NCBI GenBank assembly: GCA_036501025.1
Contig: DASYBB010000140.1
Coordinates: 1-64,000, forward strand
Source of the DNA: DASUBV01 sp036501025
GTDB lineage: Bacteria; Actinomycetota; Actinomycetes; Streptosporangiales; Streptosporangiaceae
Direction of reading: 5' to 3'
Length of the DNA: 64,000 bases
Shown piece after piece: positions 8,485-17,062 of this stretch; the stretch's first letter is position 1, and each line of letters begins with the position of its first letter. A program made the position numbers and the translations under genes. The notes beneath the pieces were generated by a model. The model worked only from the letters and a program-made list of their open reading frames with translations, was not told the origin of the DNA and did no database searches.

Positions 8485-8661
8485 CTAGCTAATATGCAGG
8501 CTGACTCCCAGCAGGACCAGCCACCACAGCAGAATCGCGAGGATGGCGGACAGCACGAGCTTCAGCAGGGCGACCGTGATGTACCCGCGGTCCCAGGCGA
8601 CGATGATGCCGATGACGATGTAGATCAGCCCGAGAAGGGTGCGGGGGCGTCTGAAGAACAT
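8485..8661 (-). CDS. Small conserved membrane protein (58 aa)
   Basis: Encodes 58 residues beginning MFFRRPRTLLGLIYIV and ending GVSLHIS. Two hydrophobic segments (about 9-22 and 32-53) flank the motif AWDRGYIT. Similar short proteins with a central WDxxYIT motif occur in actinobacteria as far as I recall; no function is known. GGGAGCTGG upstream of the ATG gives a reasonable ribosome site. Its place between HMG-CoA lyase and the carboxyltransferase may be only positional. Confidence 0.75.
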   Translation of the reverse strand: MFFRRPRTLLGLIYIVIGIIVAWDRGYITVALLKLVLSAILAILLWWLVLLGVSLHIS

Positions 8662-8768
8662 GGTTTCCAGCTCCCATTCTGTCCTGCGGGGTGTCAGGAA
8701 CTGGCGCCCAGGTATCCTCGCGCCTCGTTCTCAAACACCGGCAAAACAGGAGCTGCGGCCGGCCCGGG

Positions 8769-9683
8769 TCAGGCCGGGATCGTGCGGGTCCGCGGCCCGG
8801 CCCGGAGCACCTGCGAGGGCAGCTGCCGGCCGACGATCCGCTCCGCGTCGGCCGCCGCCTCGATCATCGCCTCCAGGTCGATCCCGGTGGCGATGCCCAT
8901 GTCCTCGGTCAGGTAGATGAGCTCCTCGGTGGCGATGTTGCCGGTCGCGCCGGGCGCGTACGGGCAGCCCCCGAGGCCGCCGACCGACGCGTCGAAGTCG
9001 GCCACCCCCAGCTGCAGCGCGGTCAGCACGTTGGCCAGCCCGGCGCCCCTCGTGTTGTGGAAGTGCAGGTTCAGCGGCGTATCGGGGTGCGCCGACCGGA
9101 ACCCGCCGACCAGCGCGGCGACCCGCCCCGGCGTGGCCATGCCCGTGGTGTCGCCGAACGAGACGGAATCGGCCCCGTCCGCGACGGCCCGCCCGGCCGC
9201 CCACAGCACCCGCTCGACCGGCACGTCCCCCTCATAGGGACACCCCCAGGCAGTCGAAACGATGACCTGGACGGTGGCCCCGCTGCCGTGCGCGGAATCA
9301 ACGATCTGGGCAATGTCATCCAGCGACTGCTCGGTGCTGCGGTTGACGTTCTTGCGGTTATGCGTGTCCGAGGCGGACACCACCGCCTCGATCTCGGTGA
9401 CCCCGGCGGCCAGGGCCAGGCTGGTCCCGCGCAGGTTCGGGACCAGCGCGGAGTAGCGCACCGACGGCGACCGGACGATGCCCCGCCAGACCTGCTCGGC
9501 GTCGGCCATCTGCGGGATGGCCGACGGCCGCACGAAGGAGACGGCCTCGATCCGCTCCACCCCGGTCTCCGACAGCCGGTCGATCAGCTCGATCTTGGCC
9601 GCGGTCGGCACCGGGTCCTCGTTCTGCAGGCCGTCCCGCGGGCCGACCTCCCGGATCGAGATGCGGGCGGGCAGGTCGCTCAT
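8769..9683 (-). CDS. Hydroxymethylglutaryl-CoA lyase
   Basis: 304 aa HMGL-like (DRE-TIM) aldolase that cleaves HMG-CoA to acetyl-CoA and acetoacetate, the last step of leucine breakdown. Visible: IREVGPRDGLQNE (catalytic Arg and metal-binding Asp), VSASDTHNRKNVNRS, SFGDTTGMATP, LHFHNTRGAGLAN (metal-binding His pair), and GGLGGCPYAPGATGNIATE with the catalytic Cys. The start is the ATG at 9683, with AGGAGG at 9691-9696 seven bases upstream. It overlaps the hydratase stop by ATGA, so translation is probably coupled. Confidence 0.95.
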   Translation of the reverse strand: MSDLPARISIREVGPRDGLQNEDPVPTAAKIELIDRLSETGVERIEAVSFVRPSAIPQMADAEQVWRGIVRSPSVRYSALVPNLRGTSLALAAGVTEIEAVVSASDTHNRKNVNRSTEQSLDDIAQIVDSAHGSGATVQVIVSTAWGCPYEGDVPVERVLWAAGRAVADGADSVSFGDTTGMATPGRVAALVGGFRSAHPDTPLNLHFHNTRGAGLANVLTALQLGVADFDASVGGLGGCPYAPGATGNIATEELIYLTEDMGIATGIDLEAMIEAAADAERIVGRQLPSQVLRAGPRTRTIPA

Positions 9684-10489
9684 GACGGGTCCTCCTGGCC
9701 TTCGGTTCCCGGCCACACGGGCGGGCGCTTCTGGGCGAAGGCGGCGATGCCCTCGCGGCGGTCGGCCGACATGGCCGCGGTCCGCCAGGCCGCGTCCTCG
9801 ACCTCGAGCGCCGCGGCCAGGCTCAGGCCCGCACCGGTCCGGATGGCGCGGCGGGCCGCGCGCACCGCCACCGGCGAGTTGGCCGCGATCCGCCGGGCCA
9901 GCTCAAGCGCGCTGTCGGCGGCGGTCCCGGCCGGCACCAGGCGGTCGGCCAGCCCGATCCGCTCGGCCTCGGCGGCCGGTACCTGGCGGCCGCTGAGCAC
10001 CATCTCGGCGGCCCGGCCGGGGCCGATCCGGCGGGCCGCGAGCTGGGTGCCGCCGCAGCCGGGGACGAGGCCGACGGTGGTCTCGGGCAGGCCGAAGACG
10101 GCGGTCTCGTCAGCCACGATGATGTCGCAGGACAGGGCGAGCTCGCAGCCGCCGCCGAGGGCGAACCCGTGCACGGCCGCGATGACCGGCTGCGGCACGC
10201 CCAGCAGCGCGCCGAACGCGGCCCGGAAGACCGGCCGCTGGGCCAGGATCTGCTCGTCGGTCATGGCCGCCCGCTCCTTCAGGTCCGCGCCCACGCAGAA
10301 CGCGCGGCCGACCGCCGAGCTGAGCACGATGGCGCGGACGCCGGGGTCGGCGCCGAGCCGCGCGCAGGCCTGGCCGAGAGCGGTGAGGGAGGCGGTGCTG
10401 AGGGCGTTCAGGGCCGACGGGCGATCGAGCAGGATCTGCGCGACCGCCCCGTCGTGCGCCTCGATGATGATCTCGCTGGAGGGCTCCAC
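9680..10489 (-). CDS. Enoyl-CoA hydratase, methylglutaconyl-CoA hydratase-like
   Basis: 269 aa crotonase-fold enzyme that adds water to 2-enoyl-CoA. The oxyanion-hole segments FCVGADLKE and AAVHGFALGGGCEL are present, and both catalytic glutamates appear to be kept (GGCELALS and GLPETTVGLVPGCGGTQ). The GLPETTxGLxPGxGGTQ wording resembles AUH-type 3-methylglutaconyl-CoA hydratases of leucine breakdown, and the ATGA overlap with HMG-CoA lyase supports this. Other short-chain enoyl-CoA substrates cannot be excluded. Confidence 0.92.
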   Translation of the reverse strand: MEPSSEIIIEAHDGAVAQILLDRPSALNALSTASLTALGQACARLGADPGVRAIVLSSAVGRAFCVGADLKERAAMTDEQILAQRPVFRAAFGALLGVPQPVIAAVHGFALGGGCELALSCDIIVADETAVFGLPETTVGLVPGCGGTQLAARRIGPGRAAEMVLSGRQVPAAEAERIGLADRLVPAGTAADSALELARRIAANSPVAVRAARRAIRTGAGLSLAAALEVEDAAWRTAAMSADRREGIAAFAQKRPPVWPGTEGQEDPS

Positions 10490-10498
10490 ACCTGCAGG

Positions 10499-11008
10499 CT
10501 AACTCGCCGCGGGCCCGGCCTGCTCATCCTCCACGAGCTGGAACAGCCGGGCCTGGACGTCCACGACCCGGGGGATTTCGGTCAGCACGAGCTGGCCGTG
10601 CTCGCCCGCCGACTCGACCACCAGCCGGCCACAGCCCAGGATCCGGTCCAGCACCCCGTGCGAGAACGAGACGTCGCTGATCCGGGCCAGCGGGAAGTCC
10701 CGGCCGCTCCGGGTCAAGATTCCCGAGCGCAGCCGCAGGCGGCGGTTGGTCAGCTCGTACGTCGTCGTCCGCCAGCGCAGGAACGGCACCAGCGTGAACA
10801 CCAGCGCGAGCAGCACGGCCACCACGCCGATCCCGAGCCGGACCGGCGCCTTGTCGGCCGAGGCCGGCAGGTAGACCAGCGCCGCGATGACCGCCGCGAC
10901 GATCACGGCCAGCAGCAGGATGGGCCGCAGCACGGTCTTCCAGTGCGGGTGCAGCCGCAGCACTATGTGCTCGCCCTCGGTCAGGCCTTCGTCGTGAGCC
11001 ACCTGCAT
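10499..11008 (-). CDS. Membrane-anchored bacterial PH-domain protein
   Basis: 169 aa. Two membrane segments (about 27-46 and 57-76) precede a bacterial PH (bPH2, YdbS-like) domain that contains TTTYELTNRRLRLRSG and FPLARISDVSF. The molecular role of these domains is not established. The gene order birA-PH protein is conserved in mycobacteria (Rv3279c-Rv3278c, from memory). It lies 9 bases upstream of the enoyl-CoA hydratase. Confidence 0.85.
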   Translation of the reverse strand: MQVAHDEGLTEGEHIVLRLHPHWKTVLRPILLLAVIVAAVIAALVYLPASADKAPVRLGIGVVAVLLALVFTLVPFLRWRTTTYELTNRRLRLRSGILTRSGRDFPLARISDVSFSHGVLDRILGCGRLVVESAGEHGQLVLTEIPRVVDVQARLFQLVEDEQAGPAAS

Positions 11009-11073
11009 ATGGTGACACGCCCGAAGCGGGATCTATGCCGACATGCCGTGCCGTCGGGCGGGTCAGGCGACGC

Positions 11074-11901
11074 TCAGCGCACGTGGATGACGTCGCCCGC
11101 GGTGACCGGCACCGGCCCGTCGGCGGTGTCGACCACGAGCTGGCCGGCGGGCCCGATCCCGGTGGCGGTGCCGGCCAGGTGCGCGCCGCCGGGCAGTTCC
11201 ACCCGGACCGCCGTCCCGATCGTCGCGCAGCGGAGCAGGTACTCCTCGCGCAGGCCGCTGGCGGTGGCGTCGCCGGCCGGCGCCCAGCGCTGGTACCAGT
11301 CGCCCAGCTCGCGCAGCACGGCGGCCAGCAGCGCGGTGCGGTCGGTCCCGGGCGCGCCGAGCAGGGCCAGCGAGGTCGGCGGCAGCGCGCCCGGCTGGGG
11401 CGGGGGGAGGTCCTCGCGCCGGGCTCCGACGTTGATCCCGATGCCGACCACGACCGCGTCGCCGGCCTGCTCGGCCAGGATGCCGGCCAGCTTGGCCCCG
11501 CCCGCCAGGACGTCGTTGGGCCACTTCAGCACGGCATCGACGGCCGCGACCGCGCGCAGCGCCCGGGCCGCCGCCACGCCGGCCAGCAGCGGCAGCCAGC
11601 TGCGGCCCGACGGCGGGATCGCCGCCGGGCGCACCAGCACCGAGAAGGTCAGCGCCCGGGCCGCCGGCGGGGTGGCCCACGTCCGGCCCTGCCGCCCGCG
11701 GCCGCTGGTCTGCTGCTCGGCGGCCAGCACCGTGCCGTGCGCCGCGCCCCGCCGGGCGGCGGCGAGCAGGTCGGCATTGGTCGATCCGGTCTGGGCCACG
11801 ACGTCCAGCGCCGACCAGGCGCTGCCGGGCGTCAGCAGGGCCGCGCGCAGGCCGGCTTCGTCGAGCTCGTCGTCACTGTGAGTGGAAAATGGTTTACCCA
11901 T
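11074..11901 (-). CDS. birA: Biotin--[acetyl-CoA-carboxylase] ligase
   Basis: 275 aa. It activates biotin with ATP and attaches it to the biotin-carrier lysine of acyl-CoA carboxylases, such as AccA at 18439. Typical group I ligase without the N-terminal DNA-binding domain of E. coli BirA. Visible: TGSTNADLL, biotin/ATP loop SGRGRQGRTWATP, LKWPNDVLAGGAKLAGIL, and VVGIGINVG. ATG start at 11901; the divergent membrane-protein gene starts 29 bases away, so both promoters share a very short region. Confidence 0.95.
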   Translation of the reverse strand: MGKPFSTHSDDELDEAGLRAALLTPGSAWSALDVVAQTGSTNADLLAAARRGAAHGTVLAAEQQTSGRGRQGRTWATPPAARALTFSVLVRPAAIPPSGRSWLPLLAGVAAARALRAVAAVDAVLKWPNDVLAGGAKLAGILAEQAGDAVVVGIGINVGARREDLPPPQPGALPPTSLALLGAPGTDRTALLAAVLRELGDWYQRWAPAGDATASGLREEYLLRCATIGTAVRVELPGGAHLAGTATGIGPAGQLVVDTADGPVPVTAGDVIHVR

Positions 11902-11930
11902 AGTAGTGTCGGTGATATCCCTGGCAGCTC

Positions 11931-13604
11931 ATGTCAAGGGCTGAGGATAGCCGGACGGTGCCAGGGGCGCCGCGGGCGTGTCGTACCTGCGAGGCGGAAG
12001 TGGCTGATCTCAAGACCAGAGTCGCGCGCGATCCGGGTGCGCCCGGCCCGGGGACGTTAGGCCGGGCCGGGCGGGCGGCCGCCGCCCTCCGCGCGGGCCT
12101 GCGGTCGGCGGGCCGGGCCGCGCGGCCGGCGGCCCTCTGGCGGCAGCACCGGCTGATGACCATCGCGGTGCTCCTGGCCCTGGTACCGCGGATCCTGGCC
12201 GTGCTGTCGTTCCGCCCGGCGCTGCTCACCGCCGACTCGTTCCTCTACATGTCCGGCGCGGCGACCCACACGCTGGGCAACATCCGTCCCTCGGGCTACT
12301 CGTTCTTCCTCGGGGCACTCGGGGTCCTGCCCCGGCCGCTGCTGGCCGTGACCGTGCTCCAGCACCTGATGGGCCTGGCCATCGCGGTCATCGCCTACGC
12401 GCTGCTGCGCTACTGGGGCCTGCCCGGCTGGGGCGCGACACTGGCCGCGCTGCCGACCCTGTTCGACGTGCGCGAGATCGCGCTGGAGTCCTACGTCCTG
12501 CCGGACACCCTGTTCGCCCTGGTCATCATCGTCATGGTGGCGCTGCTGCTGACCCGGCGCACGCCGCGCTGGTGGCAGTGCGGGGCGGCCGGGCTGCTGC
12601 TGGCCTATGCCTGCGTGCTGCGCGGCAACGGCCTCCCGCTGGCCGTGGTGGCCGCGGTGTTCCTGCTCATCCGCAAGGTGGGCTGGAGGTCCCTGGCCGC
12701 GGCAGCCGCGGCGTTCGCGGTCCCGCTGCTGGGCTACGTCGCGATGTTCCACGCGACGTACGGCGCCTACAACCTGACCACCAGCGACGGCATCTTCCTG
12801 TGGTCGCGCACGACCAGCTTCGCCAACTGCGCCGTCATCAAGCCGCCGGCGCAGCTGCGGCCGCTGTGCCCGGACCGCGCGGCGGGCATCAGCGTCCCCG
12901 CGCCGGCCGCCTGGTCGGTCCCGCACCTGCTGGCCGCGCCGAGCCCGTCGACCTACCTGTGGTCGGCCGGCGCCTGGTGGCGGCACGACGCCCATCCCGG
13001 CATCGACCGCTACAACAACCGGCTCGGCCAGCGGTTCGCGGTCGCCGCCATCACCGCCCAGCCCCTGGACTACCTGCGCGTCGTCGGCCGCGACGTGCTG
13101 CTGACCTTCGCGGCCACCGACCGGCCCCAGGGCGCCAGCTCGATGACCTTCACGCCGACGGCGCGGATCCCCGTGCTGCCGTCCTATTACAAGGCCGACG
13201 AGCGGGCCTACGCCGGGACGACCGAGAACACCCACGCGGTCGCGCCGTGGTCGTTCTGGCTGTTCCTGTACCAGCAGCCGGTCGTCTTCCCCGGCCTGCT
13301 GTTCCTCGCGGTGATCGTGGCCGGCCTGGCCGGCGTGCTCCGCAGCTGGCGCCGCTGGGGTGGCGTCGCCGCCCTGCCCTGGGCCCTGGCCGCGGTCAGC
13401 ATCCTGTCCCCGGCCCTGCTCACCCAGTCCCTGTACCGCTACGTCATCGTCGCCATCCCCCTGGCCTGCCTGGCCGCCGGCCTGGCCTTCACCCGCCCCC
13501 GCCCGCCCCAGTCGGCCACCGAGACCAGCCCGCCCCAGGCCACCCGCGAGCCCCGGGAACCCGGAGTCCCCGCCGGACTCGCCGGGCCCTCGAATACGAC
13601 ATGA
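11931..13604 (+). CDS. Polytopic membrane protein, possible GT-C-like transferase
   Basis: 557 aa. A polar, Ala/Arg-rich N-terminus (about 75 residues) is followed by roughly ten hydrophobic segments. Right after the first one comes RPALLTADSFLYM, an acidic residue in the first outer loop, as in GT-C fold glycosyltransferases that use lipid-linked sugars. A large extracytoplasmic loop (about 290-425) lies between membrane blocks. The family is not recognised with certainty; a dolichyl-phosphate-mannose-type transferase or arabinosyl-like enzyme is possible. The C-terminal tail is Pro/Thr-rich. The true start may be downstream of 11931. Confidence 0.7.
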   Translation: MSRAEDSRTVPGAPRACRTCEAEVADLKTRVARDPGAPGPGTLGRAGRAAAALRAGLRSAGRAARPAALWRQHRLMTIAVLLALVPRILAVLSFRPALLTADSFLYMSGAATHTLGNIRPSGYSFFLGALGVLPRPLLAVTVLQHLMGLAIAVIAYALLRYWGLPGWGATLAALPTLFDVREIALESYVLPDTLFALVIIVMVALLLTRRTPRWWQCGAAGLLLAYACVLRGNGLPLAVVAAVFLLIRKVGWRSLAAAAAAFAVPLLGYVAMFHATYGAYNLTTSDGIFLWSRTTSFANCAVIKPPAQLRPLCPDRAAGISVPAPAAWSVPHLLAAPSPSTYLWSAGAWWRHDAHPGIDRYNNRLGQRFAVAAITAQPLDYLRVVGRDVLLTFAATDRPQGASSMTFTPTARIPVLPSYYKADERAYAGTTENTHAVAPWSFWLFLYQQPVVFPGLLFLAVIVAGLAGVLRSWRRWGGVAALPWALAAVSILSPALLTQSLYRYVIVAIPLACLAAGLAFTRPRPPQSATETSPPQATREPREPGVPAGLAGPSNTT

Positions 13605-13613
13605 ACGTACGGT

Positions 13614-13632
13614 TGCTGCTCCTCTAGCAGCA
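13614..13632 (+). terminator. Hairpin after the membrane protein gene
   Basis: TGCTGCT (13614-13620) pairs with AGCAGCA (13626-13632) around CCTCT. It lies 10 bases past the stop of the membrane protein and is followed by GCGTCCTT, only a weak T-run. It may act as a weak terminator. Confidence 0.4.
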
Positions 13633-13832
13633 GCGTCCTTACCGCCATGTTGTTCCCGCCCGCCGGAGCGGCCGGGAGCGGGTGCCTCCCGACCGGGCCG
13701 GCGAGGCTGGTGATGCTGATGAGGTCGGCGCGGCGGCTGGTCATGGAGCGTTCAGCGGCGAGCTGCCGGGCGGTCATCCAGCGTTCGGCCGGCCACCAGT
13801 TCCGCGGGCCGAATGTCCGGCATCATGGTCGT

Positions 13833-15194
13833 GTGCCCGCCCCGCCGCCGCCCGCCCCGGAGCCGGCCGCGCCGCAGCCTGCCCGGGCGCTGCCTGCGGA
13901 GGCGCCCAGCCTGGTCACGATCCTGCGGGAGTGGGGCAGGATCGGCTGCATCGGGTTCGGCGGCCCGCCGACCCACATCCGGCTGCTGCGCGACCTGTGC
14001 GTGGAGCGCCGCGCCTGGCTGGACAGCCGGGAGTTCGAGGACGCCCTGGCCACGTGCAACCTGCTGCCCGGACCGGCCTCGACCCAGCTCGCGATCTTCT
14101 GCGCCTGGCGGCTCCGCGGCCGCGCCGGAGCCCTGGCCGGCGGGGCCGCGTTCATCCTGCCCGGCCTGCTGCTCATCCTCGCGCTGGCCGCCCTGTTCCT
14201 GGCCGGCTCCCCGCCCGGCTGGGTCCGCGGCGCGGGCGCCGGCGCCGGATCCGCCGTCGCCGCCGTCGCCATCCAGGCCGGCGCCAGCCTGGTCCCCGCC
14301 AGCTGGTCCCGCGCCCGCCAGTCCGCCCCCCGGGCCTCCGCCCCCCGGGCCTCCGCCCCCCAGGCCTCCGCCCGGCGTGCCTCCGCCCGGTGGGTCGTCT
14401 ACCTCGCGGCTGGCGCCGCCGCCGCCGCGACCATCGGCCCCTGGCTCGTCCTCGTCCTCCTGGCCTGCGGAATCGCTGAGCTGGCGGCCGCGCGCTCCAG
14501 GTCGGGGAACACCGGTCCGCCCGAAGCCGCCGCCGGCGAGCCCGACCCCGGCGACGGAGCCGGCCGCACGGGCAGCGGCCGCCGCCCCCTGGCCCTGCTG
14601 ACCCCGCTGGCCGCGCCCGCCGCCCGCCTCCTGGCCACCGGGACCGCCCTCGCCGTGCCCGTCGCCCTGTCGGTCGCGTGGGTGGCGTTCAAGGTGGGGG
14701 CGCTGTCGTACGGCGGCGGCTTCGTGATCATTCCGCTCATGCAGGCCGACGCGGTCAGCCACTACCACTGGATGACCGGCGGGCAGTTCCTCAACGCCGT
14801 GGCGCTCGGCCAGGTCACGCCCGGGCCGGTGGTCCAGACCGTGGCCGTGGTGGGCTACGCGGCGGCCGGAATCGGCGGCGGGCTGCTGGCCGCGGTCGTT
14901 GCCTTCGCGCCCTCGTTCGCGTTCGTGCTGCTCGGCGCCCGCTACTTCGGCCGCCTCCGCGGCAACCGCCGCGCCGCGGCCTTCCTCGGCGGCGCCGGGC
15001 CCGCGGCCATCGGCGCCATTCTCGGCTCGGCCATCCCGCTGACCCGGACGCTCACCCAGCCCTGGCAGTACGCCGTCCTCGCAGCGGCGGCCGCCGCGCT
15101 CTTCCTGCTGCGCCGGGGTGTCGTGTTCACCCTGCTGGCCGCCGGCGTCGCCGGCCTCATCCTGGCTGTCGCCGGCGTTCCCCTCCCGCACTAG
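13833..15194 (+). CDS. Chromate transporter (CHR family, fused two-domain form)
   Basis: 453 aa from the GTG at 13833. It has two homologous CHR domains, the long bidomain form: the N-half begins EWGRIGCIGFGGPPTHI and contains CNLLPGPASTQLA; the C-half has FKVGALSYGGGFVIIPLM and VALGQVTPGPVVQTVAVVGY. The GFGGP and PGP motifs define the family, which exports chromate or related oxyanions from the cytoplasm. A low-complexity linker with tandem repeats (about residues 160-185) joins the halves. Frame upstream of 13833 stays open but does not look like family sequence, so I prefer this start; no clear ribosome site. Confidence 0.88.
   Translation: MPAPPPPAPEPAAPQPARALPAEAPSLVTILREWGRIGCIGFGGPPTHIRLLRDLCVERRAWLDSREFEDALATCNLLPGPASTQLAIFCAWRLRGRAGALAGGAAFILPGLLLILALAALFLAGSPPGWVRGAGAGAGSAVAAVAIQAGASLVPASWSRARQSAPRASAPRASAPQASARRASARWVVYLAAGAAAAATIGPWLVLVLLACGIAELAAARSRSGNTGPPEAAAGEPDPGDGAGRTGSGRRPLALLTPLAAPAARLLATGTALAVPVALSVAWVAFKVGALSYGGGFVIIPLMQADAVSHYHWMTGGQFLNAVALGQVTPGPVVQTVAVVGYAAAGIGGGLLAAVVAFAPSFAFVLLGARYFGRLRGNRRAAAFLGGAGPAAIGAILGSAIPLTRTLTQPWQYAVLAAAAAALFLLRRGVVFTLLAAGVAGLILAVAGVPLPH
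14323..14391. repeat. Tandem repeat in the chromate transporter linker
   Basis: Units of about 15 bases (CCCGGGCCTCCGCCC type) are repeated four to five times with small changes, giving SAPRASAPRASAPQASARRAS in the linker between the two CHR domains. A likely slippage-prone site inside the gene. Confidence 0.7.
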
Positions 15195-15336
15195 CCAGTC
15201 TCCTGGTAGTACAGGCCCTGAGCGGTGCGGACGGCATGCCGAAACTTGCGCACGATCCGCGCCGCTCACGGGGTGCTCCCCTGGCTGCCGGTACCCGGCT
15301 GGGGGGAACGGGGTGGTACGCGGCTAACCTTCCGCC

Positions 15337-16953
15337 ATGGCCACCGAAGTTGCGCCGGCGGGCGGCGAGCTGGACCCGCACACTACGGCCGGGAAGCTGG
15401 CCGACCTGGACCGACGCCGGTACGAGGCGGTGCACGCCGGGGCGGAGCGGCAGGTCGAGCGGCAGCACGCCAAGGGCAAGATGACCGCGCGGGAGCGGAT
15501 CGACGCGCTGCTGGACCCCGGCTCGTTCACCGAGTTCGACGAGCTGGCGCGGCACCGGTCGCATGACTTCGGGCTGGACCGCAACCGGCCCTACGGGGAC
15601 GGCGTGGTGACCGGCCACGGCACCATCGACGGCCGGCCGGTCTGCGTGTTCAGCCAGGACTTCACGGTGTACGGCGGCTCGCTGGGCGAGGTGTACGGCG
15701 AGAAGGTGGTCAAGGTGATGGACCACGCGCTGAAGACCGGCTGCCCGATGATCGGGATCAACGACGGCGGCGGGGCGCGGATCCAGGAGGGCGTCGTCGC
15801 GCTCGGCCTGTTCGCGGAGATCTTCTACCGGAACGTGATCTCCTCCGGCGTCATCCCGCAGATCTCGCTGATCATGGGACCGTGCGCGGGCGGGGCGGTG
15901 TACTCCCCGGCGATCACCGACTTCACCCTGATGGTCGACCAGACGTCGTACATGTTCATCACCGGGCCCGACGTGATCAAGTCGGTGACCGGCGAGAACG
16001 TCACCCAGGAGGAACTGGGCGGGGCGCAGGCCCACAACGTGAAGTCGGGGGTCGCGCACTACCAGGCCACCGACGAGCAGGACTGCCTGGCCTTCGCCCG
16101 CGACCTGCTGTCCTACCTGCCGTCCAACAACCTGGAGGAGCCGCCGGCCAGCCCGCCCGCGGACCCGGCGGCGGCGCTGGAGGTCACCGACGCCGACCGG
16201 GAGCTGGACACGCTCATCCCGGACTCGCCCCGGCAGCCCTACGACATGCACGCGGTGATCGAGCACGTGCTGGACGACGGCGAGTTCCTGGAGATCCACG
16301 CGGGCTTCGCCACCAACATCCTGGTCGGCTTCGGCCGGGTCGACGGGTCACCGGTCGGCGTGGTGGCCAACCAGCCGATGCACTCGGCCGGCACGCTGGA
16401 CATCGACGCGTCGGAGAAGGCGGCCCGGTTCGTCCGCACCTGCGATGCCTTCAGCGTCCCGGTGCTGACCTTCGTGGACGTGCCCGGCTTCCTGCCCGGC
16501 ACCGGACAGGAATGGGGCGGGATCATCCGCCGCGGGGCCAAGCTGATCTACGCCTACGCCGAGGCGACGGTGCCCAAGATCACCGTGATCACCCGCAAGG
16601 CGTACGGCGGCGCCTACGACGTGATGGGGTCCAAGCACCTGGGCGGCGACGTCAACCTGGCCTGGCCGACGGCGCAGATCGCGGTCATGGGCGCCGAGGG
16701 CGCCGTCGACATCCTGTACCGCCGCGACCTGGCCGCCATCGAGGACCCGGCCGACCGGGCGGCACAGCGCGCGCAGAAAGCGGCCGAGTACGAGGACGCG
16801 CTCTTTAATCCCTACATAGCGGCCGATCGCGGTTATGTCGATGCCGTTATTCGGCCCGCCGAAACTCGTTCTCAAGTCACGCGGGCCCTGCGCGGGCTCC
16901 GGACCAAGCGCCAGACGCTCCCGCCCAAGAAGCACGGGAATATCCCGCTATGA
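15337..16953 (+). CDS. accD: Acyl-CoA carboxylase beta subunit, propionyl-CoA type
   Basis: 538 aa carboxyltransferase, AccD5/PccB-like. It carboxylates propionyl-CoA to methylmalonyl-CoA, perhaps also acetyl-CoA. Features: FSQDFTVYGGSLGEVYGEK and GPCAGGAVYSPA in the N-half, and FVDVPGFLPGTGQE, RKAYGGAYDVMGSKHLGGD and AVMGAEGAVDILYRR in the C-half. The Asp in GGAYDVMGSK corresponds to the residue studied in Streptomyces PccB as a specificity determinant favouring propionyl-CoA. ATG start at 15337. It heads a run that includes the epsilon and alpha subunits, with a NYN-domain gene in between. Confidence 0.95.
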   Translation: MATEVAPAGGELDPHTTAGKLADLDRRRYEAVHAGAERQVERQHAKGKMTARERIDALLDPGSFTEFDELARHRSHDFGLDRNRPYGDGVVTGHGTIDGRPVCVFSQDFTVYGGSLGEVYGEKVVKVMDHALKTGCPMIGINDGGGARIQEGVVALGLFAEIFYRNVISSGVIPQISLIMGPCAGGAVYSPAITDFTLMVDQTSYMFITGPDVIKSVTGENVTQEELGGAQAHNVKSGVAHYQATDEQDCLAFARDLLSYLPSNNLEEPPASPPADPAAALEVTDADRELDTLIPDSPRQPYDMHAVIEHVLDDGEFLEIHAGFATNILVGFGRVDGSPVGVVANQPMHSAGTLDIDASEKAARFVRTCDAFSVPVLTFVDVPGFLPGTGQEWGGIIRRGAKLIYAYAEATVPKITVITRKAYGGAYDVMGSKHLGGDVNLAWPTAQIAVMGAEGAVDILYRRDLAAIEDPADRAAQRAQKAAEYEDALFNPYIAADRGYVDAVIRPAETRSQVTRALRGLRTKRQTLPPKKHGNIPL

Positions 16954-17062
16954 CACAGGTAGCTGTAGTCTTCAGAAAGGCCAGCGACTTACTGTAATTG
17001 TTAAGCTACCTATTGATACGGGCGTCGTCGGCCCGGTGCCAGCCAGTAGAGTCGTCGGTACT

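Noticed and set aside
13601..13627. 8-codon Leu-rich frame MNVRLLLL overlapping a hairpin, like an attenuator leader
   Set aside because: Follows the membrane-protein stop, no leucine-related gene downstream, and the hairpin lacks a proper T-run; most likely chance.
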